Of a stretch of 64,000 bases of DNA, positions 52,962 to 61,740 are shown piece after piece. The stretch spans positions 1-64,000 of the forward strand of contig JAGXGE010000011.1 in assembly GCA_024637015.1 (NCBI GenBank). The letters are read 5' to 3'. How positions within the stretch are numbered: position 1 is the first letter of the stretch; the number at the start of each line of letters is the position of its first letter. The notes under the pieces are model-generated. The model ran no database searches. It saw nothing but the letters and a program-made list of their open reading frames with translations, and was not told the origin of the DNA. This DNA comes from Aequorivita sp. (GTDB lineage Bacteria > Bacteroidota > Bacteroidia > Flavobacteriales > Flavobacteriaceae). Made by a program: the position numbers and the translations under genes.

Positions 52962-53810
52962 ATGAAGAAAAAGTCACAAGATATTGAAATTATAAAAAAT
53001 TCTGGTCAAAGAGCAAGTTTTTCAATTGAAAAGCTAAAAAGCTCTCTTCGGCGGAGCGGAGCGGAAGAAGCATTGGTTGAGCAAATTTCCAATCAAGTTC
53101 GCGATGAACTTTACCAAGGTATTTCTACAAAAGAAATATACAATCGTGCTTTTGAACTTCTCAAAAAAAAGAAAAATGCTTACGCTTCAAAATATAAACT
53201 AAAAAAAGCAATTTACGAGTTAGGCCCTACAGGTTTTCCATTTGAAAAATTTATAGGGGCCTTGCTTCTCTACAGTGGTTACGAAGTAAAGACCGGTCAG
53301 TTTTTGCAAGGAAAATGTGTATCCCACGAAGTAGATGTGGTTGCTCAAAAAAACAAACAGTATATTGTTGCAGAGTGTAAATTTCACAGTCAAGAAGGAC
53401 GTAGTTGTGATGTAAAAGTACCGTTGTACATACACTCCCGCTATCGCGACATTCTCAGTTTTTTTGACGAAGGAAACAATAGTGAAAAACCAAATGAAGG
53501 CTGGGTGGTCACCAATACTCGCTTCACTGAAGATGCTTTAAAATATGGAAAATGTAGCGACCTCTATTTACTGAGTTGGGATTTTCCGAAAGATAACGGT
53601 ATCAAAGACCGAATAGACTTATTGGGACTTTACCCTATAACAGTTTCTACCTTACTCAGCCAACGTGAAAAGCAGTTTCTGCTCAGTCGTGATGTGGTAC
53701 TTTGCAAACAATTAATAAATGACGATTTTTATTTAGACCATTTGGGGATTTCTGAAAAGCGGAAAGAGCGAATTTTAGAGGAAATTAAACTTTTATGCAA
53801 AAATAACTGA
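52962..53810 (+). CDS. ATP-cone domain fused to PD-(D/E)XK nuclease-like domain
   Basis: 282 residues. Residues ~8-90 form an ATP-cone (IIKNSGQRASFSIEKLKSSL, RRSGAEEALVEQI, then GISTKEIYNRAFELLKK), otherwise known as the nucleotide sensor of ribonucleotide reductases and NrdR. Residues ~92-165 form a restriction-endonuclease-like (Mrr) core with H-E123-V-D125-V and A-E138-C-K140, i.e. D125, E138, K140. A helical tail follows. I infer a nuclease whose activity depends on the ATP/dATP level. It lies between the Usp array and the beta-CASP RNase. Confidence 0.8.
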   Translation: MKKKSQDIEIIKNSGQRASFSIEKLKSSLRRSGAEEALVEQISNQVRDELYQGISTKEIYNRAFELLKKKKNAYASKYKLKKAIYELGPTGFPFEKFIGALLLYSGYEVKTGQFLQGKCVSHEVDVVAQKNKQYIVAECKFHSQEGRSCDVKVPLYIHSRYRDILSFFDEGNNSEKPNEGWVVTNTRFTEDALKYGKCSDLYLLSWDFPKDNGIKDRIDLLGLYPITVSTLLSQREKQFLLSRDVVLCKQLINDDFYLDHLGISEKRKERILEEIKLLCKNN

Positions 53811-53811
53811 T

Positions 53812-55182
53812 ATGCAAAAACTAAAAATCCATTTTCTAGGTGCCGCCGGAACCGTAACTGGGTCTAAGTTTTTGATTGAAACTACTGAACAAAACATCTT
53901 AATAGATTGCGGAATGTTCCAAGGTTTAAAGGAACTACGCGAAAAAAATTGGGAATATTTACCCATTGATGTTTCCACCATTGATATTGTTCTGCTTACG
54001 CATGGACATTTAGACCATACGGGCTATTTACCGCGATTGGTTAAGCAAGGTTTCCGCGGCAAAATTATAGGTACAGCGCCAACCTTGGCCATAACAGAAA
54101 TAATCTTGCTAGACAGCGCCAAAATTCACGAGGAGGAAGCTGAAAAAGCCGATGAAGAAGGTTATTCAAAACACAAGCCCGCCGAACCTTTTTATACGGT
54201 GAAGGAAGCCGAAACCACACTCGGTTTTTTTCAATCGGAGGAGAAGGATAAGTGGATTGAACTTTCCCAAAACATAAAATATCGGTTTCGGTATAACGGA
54301 CACATTATCGGCGCTACTTTTATAGAGCTGGAAATCTTCGGAAAAACCTTTGTATTTTCAGGTGATGTGGGACGTGAACACGATTTGTTGCTTTTTCCGC
54401 CAGAAAAACCAAAATGGGCAGACTACCTTTTTATTGAAAGCACCTATGGAAACAAACTCCATCCTCAAGAAAGTGTTTCGGATAAACTCGTGGAGCTCAT
54501 AAGCAAAACTATACAAAATCGCGGCAATTTGATTATTCCATCTTTTGCGGTGGAACGTTTACAGACGCTTATGTTTTTGCTTTGGAAACTTTACAATGAA
54601 AAACGAATTCCGAACATTCCCATATTTATTGATAGCCCGATGGGTAATAACGTACTGTCAGTTTTTCAAAATTTTCCAGATTGGTACAAAATGACGATAA
54701 AGGATTTCACCGCGATGAACAATCGGATGAACATTATCACTTCCTATAAAGAAACTTGGGAAACCATAGACAATCCGCAGCCTAAAGTAGTGATTGCTGG
54801 TAGTGGAATGGTTACTGGCGGTAGGGTTTTGACCTATTTGAAACAACTGATAGACAAGACAAATACAACAGTGTTACTGGCAGGTTACCAAGCAGAAGGA
54901 ACCCGTGGACGACAACTTTTGGAAGGGGCATATGAGTTAAAATTCTATGGAAAATATTATCCCGTAAAAGCTGAAATACATCATATTGAAAGCCTTTCAG
55001 CACACGCAGATCAACAAGGTCTTTTGGATTGGACAAGCAATATCAAAAACATTCCTGAAGAAGTTTTCCTTATTCATGGGGAGCCCACGGCGCAAGATGC
55101 TTTTCGTGTAAAATTGAGAGATACTTATGGTTGGAACGTAACCATTCCGAAGTTGTATGACATTAAAGAAATTATAGTTTAA
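53812..55182 (+). CDS. beta-CASP metallo-beta-lactamase RNase-like protein (CPSF/Ysh1 type)
   Basis: 456 residues. MBL motif T-H64-G-H66-L-D68-H69-T and FSGDVGR, then the beta-CASP insert (IPSFAVERLQTLMFLL, DSPMG) and the RNA-specificity motif at the end (ESLSAHADQQGLLDW, FLIHGEPTAQDAFR). No KH domains. Bacterial homologues of this CPSF73-type family are predicted endo- or exoribonucleases. It starts 1 bp after the ATP-cone nuclease gene, so the two are probably made together. Its stop overlaps the convergent LOG stop by 4 nt. Confidence 0.9.
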   Translation: MQKLKIHFLGAAGTVTGSKFLIETTEQNILIDCGMFQGLKELREKNWEYLPIDVSTIDIVLLTHGHLDHTGYLPRLVKQGFRGKIIGTAPTLAITEIILLDSAKIHEEEAEKADEEGYSKHKPAEPFYTVKEAETTLGFFQSEEKDKWIELSQNIKYRFRYNGHIIGATFIELEIFGKTFVFSGDVGREHDLLLFPPEKPKWADYLFIESTYGNKLHPQESVSDKLVELISKTIQNRGNLIIPSFAVERLQTLMFLLWKLYNEKRIPNIPIFIDSPMGNNVLSVFQNFPDWYKMTIKDFTAMNNRMNIITSYKETWETIDNPQPKVVIAGSGMVTGGRVLTYLKQLIDKTNTTVLLAGYQAEGTRGRQLLEGAYELKFYGKYYPVKAEIHHIESLSAHADQQGLLDWTSNIKNIPEEVFLIHGEPTAQDAFRVKLRDTYGWNVTIPKLYDIKEIIV

Positions 55183-55928
55183 AATTCCCTTCGGTTTTCA
55201 CCATACCACCATTTGGGCTTGTATTGTTTTTTTACCAATCCAAACTTTTCAATGGAGTGCACTTTTATATGGTCGATTAATTCTTCAACAGAATCGGTCA
55301 CGAAAAGTAGTTTCATATCTTCTGGACTAATGCTCTCGTTTTCGGCCATTATTTGGATATGTTCACACAATTCTTTGTGATATTCCGAATCGAAAATGAC
55401 AATAGGGAAATTTTGTATTATCTTAGTCTGTATCAAGGTAATCGCTTCAAATAGTTCGTCCAGAGTGCCCATTCCGCCAGGCATTACAACATAGGCATAT
55501 GAGTATTTCATCATCAAAAACTTTCTGATAAAGAAATAGGGGATGTCTATCCATTTGTGTAGATAGGAGTTGGGTTTTTGCTCAAAAGGTAAAATGATAT
55601 TAATGCCCACCGAATATCCACCTGATTCAAAAGCACCTTTGTTAGCGGCTTCCATTATTCCGGGACCACCTCCTGTCATAATAGTGAATCCTAATTTTGA
55701 GAGTGCTGCCCCAATTTTTTCTGCATTCTGGTAGTGAATGGAGTCTGGACTGAATCGTGCTGAACCGAAAACGGTAACACAGGGTCCAATAAAGTGCATT
55801 TTCCGAAAGCCTTTTATAAAATTGTATTGAACTTTCAGTGTAAAAATAAATTCCTTGAACCGGGAATGGGGCCCTTGTAGAAAGCTTGACTCGCTTTTTT
55901 GCAGATGATATTTTTTATCGTTTTCCAT
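55179..55928 (-). CDS. LOG-family (TIGR00730) Rossmann-fold protein
   Basis: 249 residues. The family motifs GGGPGIMEAANKGA and PGGMGTLDELFEAITLIQT (P-G-G-x-G-T-x-x-E) are intact. Homologues (LOG, PpnN, YgdH) hydrolyse nucleoside 5'-monophosphates at the N-glycosidic bond. The N-terminal ~50 residues are a helical extension. It is the last gene of the minus-strand ABC operon, with its start overlapping the permease stop by 1 nt. Confidence 0.88.
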   Translation of the reverse strand: MENDKKYHLQKSESSFLQGPHSRFKEFIFTLKVQYNFIKGFRKMHFIGPCVTVFGSARFSPDSIHYQNAEKIGAALSKLGFTIMTGGGPGIMEAANKGAFESGGYSVGINIILPFEQKPNSYLHKWIDIPYFFIRKFLMMKYSYAYVVMPGGMGTLDELFEAITLIQTKIIQNFPIVIFDSEYHKELCEHIQIMAENESISPEDMKLLFVTDSVEELIDHIKVHSIEKFGLVKKQYKPKWWYGENRREF

Positions 55929-57049
55929 TAGTTTACTTTTTTATAGCTCCAAACAGCCAAACCATTCATTACAATAGCATATAATAGCGTCTTCCATAGT
56001 TGAGGTAAAATATCGTTAAAATCAGAACCCTTCAACAATACCATACGCACAACCTCTACAAAGTACTTTATGGGATTGAATTCCGTAATTATCTGTGCCC
56101 ATTTTGGCATGCTTTCTATTGGCGTAAACAAGCCGCTCATCAAAATGAAAATCACGACAAAAAACCAGGCGATAAACATGGCCTGTTGTTGGGTGTCTGT
56201 GAAATTCGAAATCAGCAATCCCATTCCTAGGATTACCAATAGATAAATGGAGGTGAATAGATACAACAACCCTAAACTGCCTTCCATTGGGACGTTAAAA
56301 ATTATTTTTGCGAGTATCAGCCCAACAGTCAGCAACCCCATACCAATTATCCAGAAAGGAAATAACTTTCCGATTATGAATTGGCTTTTGCGAATAGGTG
56401 TTACATTGATTTGTTCCAAAGTGCCTATTTCTTTTTCCCGAACAATATTCATCCCAGAGAGAAATAGGGTTATCATAGATACCAGTAAAACTAAAATGCC
56501 AGGTACCATAAAGGTTTTATAATTTAATGTGGTATTGTACCAAAAGGATGGTATACTCTCAATTGTCAAGGGTTGCATAGCTTTTTTAGATGTGTCCATA
56601 AAGAACATTTTCACATCTTTGTTAAAGCTTTGTACAATTTGATTCACATAACCACTTTCCACACCTGCTGCTGCACCGTCAATGGCGTTAATGGTGATTG
56701 ATAAATCGGAGGTTTTTTCCTTTAGTAGATTTTGTTCAAAATGATTTGGTATTTCCAGCACCACATCAACTTCTCCAGCTAGCATCGCAGTGCTTGATTT
56801 TAGTTGTGAAGGAAAATCGGTTAAAACATCGAAATAGGTTGAGGCGTTAAACTTTTCAATCAATGCACGGGATTTTGAGGTGTGATCGTAATCTATGTAT
56901 GCAAACTTTATGTTTTTTACTTCATACGTTGCAGCATTTGAAAGAATAACCAATTGTAAAATAGGCAGAATAAATATAATAGGCAACATCCCTTTATTTC
57001 TAAAGATTTGCTTGAACTCCTTTTGAATTATATAGCCGATGGTCTTCAT
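55928..57049 (-). CDS. ABC-2 type transporter permease (YbhR/YhhJ type)
   Basis: 373 residues. N-terminal helix (FRNKGMLPIIFILPILQLVI), a large periplasmic loop (~50-170), then five helices with the NIVREKEIGTLEQINVTPI box of ABC-2 permeases and WAQIITEFNPIKYFVEVVRM. It forms the membrane channel with the neighbouring permease. It overlaps both flanking genes by 1 nt. Confidence 0.9.
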   Translation of the reverse strand: MKTIGYIIQKEFKQIFRNKGMLPIIFILPILQLVILSNAATYEVKNIKFAYIDYDHTSKSRALIEKFNASTYFDVLTDFPSQLKSSTAMLAGEVDVVLEIPNHFEQNLLKEKTSDLSITINAIDGAAAGVESGYVNQIVQSFNKDVKMFFMDTSKKAMQPLTIESIPSFWYNTTLNYKTFMVPGILVLLVSMITLFLSGMNIVREKEIGTLEQINVTPIRKSQFIIGKLFPFWIIGMGLLTVGLILAKIIFNVPMEGSLGLLYLFTSIYLLVILGMGLLISNFTDTQQQAMFIAWFFVVIFILMSGLFTPIESMPKWAQIITEFNPIKYFVEVVRMVLLKGSDFNDILPQLWKTLLYAIVMNGLAVWSYKKVN

Positions 57050-58155
57050 TATTCCAATCGTATTTTATATTTTTTCACACTTAACCCAATAAAAAAAAGA
57101 GTCATCCCGATCAAGATTAAAGTCTCCTTCCAGATATAGATCATTCCAACCCCTTTCAGCATGATGCCCTTTATAATGATGATAAACCATTTTGCAGGAA
57201 TTATGTTACTGATTATTTGTAGTGGCACCGGCATGCTCGATATTGGAAAAATAAATCCAGAAAGTAATATTACAGGAAGCATCAACCCCATTAAGGAAAT
57301 CATCATTGCTGCCTGTTGTGTTTCTGCGATGGTTGAGATTAAAATACCCAATGCTAATGAAGTGATTATAAACAAAACGCTTTCAGCACCCAATAAAAAC
57401 AAACTGCCTTGGACTGGCGTCTTAAATATAAAAATACTCAAAAGCACTATTACCGTTGCATTTATGACAGATAGAAAAATATATGGAACTACTTTGCCGA
57501 TAATTACTTGGAAAGGCTTTAAGGGTGATACCAACAGGATTTCCATCGTGCCTAATTCCTTTTCACGGGTGATGGAGATTGAAGTCATCATTGCCGAAAC
57601 CAACATTAAAATAATAGTCATTACCCCAGGCACAAACATAAACACACTTTTAAGTTCTGGGTTATAGACCATCCGTGTCTGTGGAATTATCTGATACTCC
57701 ATAACTATATCTTTATTTTTAGATTGCTGATAGTTTTGAAGTATTGAATTGATATAATTGGTTATCGAATTTGCGGTATTTGGGTTGGTGGCGTCGGTTA
57801 TTATTTGAATTATGCCTTTCTGATCTTTAATTAGGTTTTTGCTGAAATCCTTTTCAAAATTTAATACTGCTTTTATTTTCCCCTTTTTAAAAGCAGTTTC
57901 AATTTCTGCTTCTCGGGCGATAATTTGTTTTATTGTGAAGTATTTTGAGGCTGAAATTTTATTAATGATTTCTTCCGTAGTGGCATCTTTTGAATGATCC
58001 AAAATGGCGATATCTACATTATTGATTTCATTGGTGATAGCAAACCCGAAAAGCAATATCTGGGCAATGGGCATACCAAAAAGTATAAACAGTGACCGCC
58101 TATCTCTGAAGATATGGTAGAATTCCTTTTTTATAAAACCTACAAATCGTTTCAT
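57049..58155 (-). CDS. ABC-2 type transporter permease (YbhS type)
   Basis: 368 residues with the same architecture as the neighbouring permease: an N-terminal helix (FRDRRSLFILFGMPIAQIL), a periplasmic loop, five helices, the TREKELGTMEILLVSPLKPF box and LQIISNIIPAKWFIIIIKGI. The two permeases are paralogues and probably form a heterodimer. It starts 47 bp after the ATPase gene, and a palindromic repeat lies in that gap. Confidence 0.9.
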   Translation of the reverse strand: MKRFVGFIKKEFYHIFRDRRSLFILFGMPIAQILLFGFAITNEINNVDIAILDHSKDATTEEIINKISASKYFTIKQIIAREAEIETAFKKGKIKAVLNFEKDFSKNLIKDQKGIIQIITDATNPNTANSITNYINSILQNYQQSKNKDIVMEYQIIPQTRMVYNPELKSVFMFVPGVMTIILMLVSAMMTSISITREKELGTMEILLVSPLKPFQVIIGKVVPYIFLSVINATVIVLLSIFIFKTPVQGSLFLLGAESVLFIITSLALGILISTIAETQQAAMMISLMGLMLPVILLSGFIFPISSMPVPLQIISNIIPAKWFIIIIKGIMLKGVGMIYIWKETLILIGMTLFFIGLSVKKYKIRLE

Positions 58156-58167
58156 CTTGTTTGCCTT

Positions 58168-58200
58168 AGACCTGTTAGGTTTTAAAAACCTGACAGGTCT
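58168..58200. repeat. palindromic repeat within the ABC operon
   Basis: AGACCTGTTAGGTTTTAAAA followed by ACCTGACAGGTCT, a 16-bp near-perfect inverted repeat. It is the common flavobacterial GACCTGTCAGGTTTT intergenic repeat, here inside the gap between the ATPase and first permease gene. Confidence 0.8.
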
Positions 58201-58202
58201 GG

Positions 58203-58937
58203 TTATTCAATATTCCTCGCGAGCTTCAAAAACACTTGGCTCATTGAATCTGCCTTAAATTGTTCCTTCAGTTTTTTTGGAGTGTCGAGGGCTTCTATTT
58301 TTCCTTCCACCATTATGGAAACGCGGTCACAGTATTCAGCTTCGTCCATATAATGCGTGGTCACGAAAATTGTGGTGCCTTGGTCAGCGGCTTTATAGAT
58401 CATTTCCCAAAACTGTCTTCGCGTTATGGGGTCAACACCGCCCGTGGGTTCATCTAAGAAAACAATCTTTGGCTCGTGTAAAAGCGATACTGAAAATGAT
58501 AATTTTTGTTTCCAGCCCAAAGGCAGTGAGCCTACCAACTTATTGCTGATATTTTCCAATCCCAGTTCGGAAACCAATTGTTCTCTTTTTTCTTTGATTT
58601 TTGTTCTCGATAAACCATAGATGCCTCCAAAAAAAGTGATGTTTTCTTTCACTGTAAGATCATCATACAATGCGAATTTTTGACTCATATAGCCTATGTT
58701 TTTCTTGATAGATTCGGTTTGAGTATACACATCAAATCCTGCAACTTTAGCTGTGCCTGATGAAGGTTTGGAAATTCCTATAAGCATTTTCATAGCAGTT
58801 GTTTTTCCCGCGCCATTTGCACCCAAAAACCCAAAGATTTCACCCTTTTTAACTTCAAAAGTGATTGCATTCACAGCTGTGAAACCTCCAAATGTTTTGG
58901 TTAATTGATCGGCTTCTATAACATTTTCTGTTTTCAT
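58203..58937 (-). CDS. ABC transporter ATP-binding protein (second half of a YbhF-like pair)
   Basis: 244 residues. Walker A GANGAGKTT, Q-loop YMSQKFALYDDLTV, signature LGWKQKLSFSVSLL (non-canonical: L-G-W-K-Q rather than L-S-G-G-Q), Walker B IVFLDEPTGGVDP and FVTTHYMDEAEYCDRV. The divergent signature may mean one degenerate catalytic site in the pair. Its start overlaps the stop of the preceding ATPase gene by 1 nt. Confidence 0.9.
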   Translation of the reverse strand: MKTENVIEADQLTKTFGGFTAVNAITFEVKKGEIFGFLGANGAGKTTAMKMLIGISKPSSGTAKVAGFDVYTQTESIKKNIGYMSQKFALYDDLTVKENITFFGGIYGLSRTKIKEKREQLVSELGLENISNKLVGSLPLGWKQKLSFSVSLLHEPKIVFLDEPTGGVDPITRRQFWEMIYKAADQGTTIFVTTHYMDEAEYCDRVSIMVEGKIEALDTPKKLKEQFKADSMSQVFLKLARNIE

Positions 58938-59839
58938 TATTTCGCTAATTCCATAAAAGCATCCTCTATATTAGGTTGTCCGACTTCTACACTGATATCT
59001 GTTAGGCCTGCTTTCTCCAAATAGGATATTAAATTGGCTACTTCAAAAGAATCTCTTTTGTCAGTGTAATGCACAAACTCTCCAAACGGAAATACGCTAT
59101 ACTTATGTTCATAGCTCTGAAGTGATTGTATTAATTTATACATATTATTTGCCCCCAAATTGTAAATAGTTTTAGGAAATTTGCTTACAATAGCTTCCGG
59201 AGTGTCAATATCCAATATTTCGCCATCCTGAATCAGCGCGATTCTATCGCATAAAGCTGCCTCGTCCATATATGGAGTTGATACCAATATGGTGATCTCT
59301 TTTTTCTGTAATCGTTTTAGCATTTCCCAAAATTCTTTTCTCGAAACTGGATCCACTCCCGTTGTGGGTTCGTCCAGAAAAAGTACTTTCGGTTTGTGGA
59401 TTAATGCACAGCAGAGGGCAAGCTTTTGTTTCATTCCTCCCGAGAGTTTTCCAGCGCGGCGATCTTTGAAGGGTTCAATTTGCACGTAAATATCTTCAAT
59501 CAAATCGTAGTTTTCTTCAATCGTCGTTCTGAAAATAGTGGCGAAAAACGTTAGATTTTCCTCAACCGTTAAATCTTGGTAAAGCGAAAACCGTCCAGGC
59601 ATATAGCCCACGGACTTGCGGATGGCTTTATAATCTTTTACAACATCAAATCCTGCGACTGTGGCAGTACCTTCATCTGGGATTAAAAGCGTTGTCAAAA
59701 TTCTGAAAATGGTAGTTTTACCTGCGCCATCGGGTCCGATTAGGCCAAAGAGTTCGCCTGGATTCACATCAAACGAAATGTTTTGAACTGCTTTTACTTT
59801 TTTATAGGATTTACAGATATTGCTGAGGGAAATGCTCAT
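58937..59839 (-). CDS. ABC transporter ATP-binding protein (first half of a YbhF-like pair)
   Basis: 300 residues. Walker A GPDGAGKTT, YMPGRFSLYQDLTV, signature LSGGMKQKLALC, Walker B VLFLDEPTTGVDP and LVSTPYMDEAALCDR. C-terminal ~70 residues extend the NBD. In E. coli the two NBDs are one protein, YbhF; here they are separate genes. It starts 1 bp before the OsmC stop. Confidence 0.9.
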   Translation of the reverse strand: MSISLSNICKSYKKVKAVQNISFDVNPGELFGLIGPDGAGKTTIFRILTTLLIPDEGTATVAGFDVVKDYKAIRKSVGYMPGRFSLYQDLTVEENLTFFATIFRTTIEENYDLIEDIYVQIEPFKDRRAGKLSGGMKQKLALCCALIHKPKVLFLDEPTTGVDPVSRKEFWEMLKRLQKKEITILVSTPYMDEAALCDRIALIQDGEILDIDTPEAIVSKFPKTIYNLGANNMYKLIQSLQSYEHKYSVFPFGEFVHYTDKRDSFEVANLISYLEKAGLTDISVEVGQPNIEDAFMELAK

Positions 59840-60298
59840 TTAAGTCTCTATTTTAATGGTTATATCCATAGTTATTTTCGATTTTATTGAATTTGAAATC
59901 AAACAAGCAGCTTCCGATTTTTCAATAATTCGTTCGGCACGTTCGCGGTCTTTTTCGTCTTTGATTGTTACGGTAGGTTCCAGAATTACTTCTATCATTA
60001 AATATTTGCCTTCCACTTTTTCCATAATCCCTTTTGATTTGCAACTGAAACCAGAAAAATTTAGCTTTGAGTTTTCTGCAATCGCCAAAAAAGTAGTCAT
60101 CAAGCAACTACTTACAGCTGCTGTAAAAAGATGTTCGGGCGTCCAAATATTAGGCATTCCCTTTGGGAATTCCGGCGGCGTGGCAACTTCAATACAGTTA
60201 GCGGAATGAGCATCGCCTTCAGCCAATTCTGGCGAGCACATCATTCCTTTGCGGTCTGAGCGCCAGTTAATATCTACGTTATAATGATGTTTTTCCAT
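59840..60298 (-). CDS. OsmC/Ohr-family peroxidase-like protein
   Basis: 152 residues. Both redox cysteines of the OsmC family are present: V-S-S-C-L-M-T-T-F and E-A-A-C-L-I-S-N-S. Homologues reduce organic hydroperoxides in the cytoplasm. It lies within the efflux operon between a lipoprotein gene and an ABC ATPase; this link of hydroperoxide defence with efflux is unusual. Confidence 0.9.
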   Translation of the reverse strand: MEKHHYNVDINWRSDRKGMMCSPELAEGDAHSANCIEVATPPEFPKGMPNIWTPEHLFTAAVSSCLMTTFLAIAENSKLNFSGFSCKSKGIMEKVEGKYLMIEVILEPTVTIKDEKDRERAERIIEKSEAACLISNSIKSKITMDITIKIET

Positions 60299-60315
60299 AG
60301 TTTTTTAAATTTTAT

Positions 60316-60816
60316 TTATTGAAAATAATTGTAATATCCTTCCAAGTTTTCTTTGATACTCGCTGTAACTTCAGAGCCTTCATATACTGTTTCAATTTTT
60401 CCGAGTGCTTCAATTTTTTCAATTAGCGGATGCAGAAAAACGTGTAGATTGTCGTGTGATGGTCCTTCCATAGTACACTTTTTAACCACGAAATTTTTAT
60501 CTTCATTCAGTCTTGAAGCCAAATTGTGGTAATCTTCCACAGTTTTTGGTTCGCTGTCATTAACTAAATTGAGCATTTTGTCAACCCCTTCAGTTGTTTC
60601 CATGTTGGCTTGCCATTTGTTGCCGTTGTCGAGTTTTATGTCGTTTACCCAAGCATTATTTAAGGAATGTATTTCGACGGCCATTTCTTCCATTTCGTGT
60701 TCGTGAACACCTTCAGTGGTTTCAACGATGTCGGTGCTTCCCTGTTTGTGTTTGGTTTCGTTACAGCTTATTAATAATGCTGAAATGATTGCTGTTGTTA
60801 AGATTGTTTTTTTCAT
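60316..60816 (-). CDS. lipoprotein of unknown function in the efflux operon
   Basis: 166 residues; lipobox L-I-S-C18. After a His/Glu-rich stretch (EGVHEHEMEEMAVEIHSLNN) the rest is helical (KWQANMETTEGVDKMLNLVN, VEDYHNLASRLNEDKNFVVK, HDNLHVFLHPLIEKIEAL). The Met/His/Glu content suggests metal binding, but no family was recognised. It lies between the HlyD and OsmC genes. Confidence 0.65.
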   Translation of the reverse strand: MKKTILTTAIISALLISCNETKHKQGSTDIVETTEGVHEHEMEEMAVEIHSLNNAWVNDIKLDNGNKWQANMETTEGVDKMLNLVNDSEPKTVEDYHNLASRLNEDKNFVVKKCTMEGPSHDNLHVFLHPLIEKIEALGKIETVYEGSEVTASIKENLEGYYNYFQ

Positions 60817-60846
60817 AATTGTTTTATTATTGATTCTTGTATTTTG

Positions 60847-61731
60847 TTAATTTGAAATCCACATTTCTGCGGGCATCCCAATTTTTAGACTGCCGTCGTT
60901 TTTCACAGTTACTTTCACTGCATATACTAGGTTTACGCGTTCCTCTTTAGTTTGAATTATTTTCGGTGTAAATTCCGCAGAAGCTGAAATCCAACTTATA
61001 GTTCCACTGTAGTTTTTCATTTCTTCTCCAGAATCTATTTTCACAGTTACTTCCTGTCCGATTTTAATATTCGGAAGTTGTGTTTCACTTACATAAACGC
61101 GAAGGATCATTTCCTCCAAATCGGCAACTTTGTATAGCGGTTTCCCAAAAGAAACGATCTCTCCAGGTTCGGCAAACTGAGTTAAAACAGTTCCTTTTAT
61201 TGGGTTGGTTATTTTGCTTTTGGAAATTTGATCTGCTATCTGAGCCACTTTAGCATCAATGGATTTTACCTCATTCACGATTGGTGCATTTTGGGTTTCC
61301 ACATTTTGTATTTGCTTTTTCAAAACTTCCACTTTGCTGTTTGCTTGGTCTACTTGGCGTTGGGTCGCGGCGTTTTCGGCAAACATATTTTGGATACGTT
61401 GTTGTTCGGTCTTTGCGTTTTTAAGCTGTTGGTTTAATACACTCACTTGCGACCAAACGCCTCCCGATTTTGAAGCTACAGTAACTTTTGAAGCAAGCAA
61501 TTGCTGTTTGTTTAAATAAAGTTGAAGTGTATCAACAAGTCCAACAACTTCTCCTTTTTCCAAAACTTGGCCTTCCTCTAAATTCAAAAATTCCAGTTTT
61601 CCGTTTGCTTCGGAAGAGATTGTGATTTCAGTAGCTTCAAAATTTCCATAGCCATCTGCTTTTTCGCCGTTGGAACAGGAAAATAGACTTCCGAGCAAGC
61701 CTGCCAAAAACAATATCTTTAGATTTTTCAT
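60847..61731 (-). CDS. HlyD/YbhG-family membrane-fusion lipoprotein
   Basis: 294 residues. Lipobox L-F-S-C19. It shows the lipoyl halves EANGKLEFLNLEEGQVLEKG and PIKGTVLTQFAEPGEIVSFG with a coiled coil of alternating KTEQQRIQNMFAENAATQRQ-like helices between them. It links the ABC inner-membrane complex with the TolC protein encoded before it in the operon, as in YbhG. Confidence 0.9.
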   Translation of the reverse strand: MKNLKILFLAGLLGSLFSCSNGEKADGYGNFEATEITISSEANGKLEFLNLEEGQVLEKGEVVGLVDTLQLYLNKQQLLASKVTVASKSGGVWSQVSVLNQQLKNAKTEQQRIQNMFAENAATQRQVDQANSKVEVLKKQIQNVETQNAPIVNEVKSIDAKVAQIADQISKSKITNPIKGTVLTQFAEPGEIVSFGKPLYKVADLEEMILRVYVSETQLPNIKIGQEVTVKIDSGEEMKNYSGTISWISASAEFTPKIIQTKEERVNLVYAVKVTVKNDGSLKIGMPAEMWISN

Positions 61732-61740
61732 TGTAAATAT

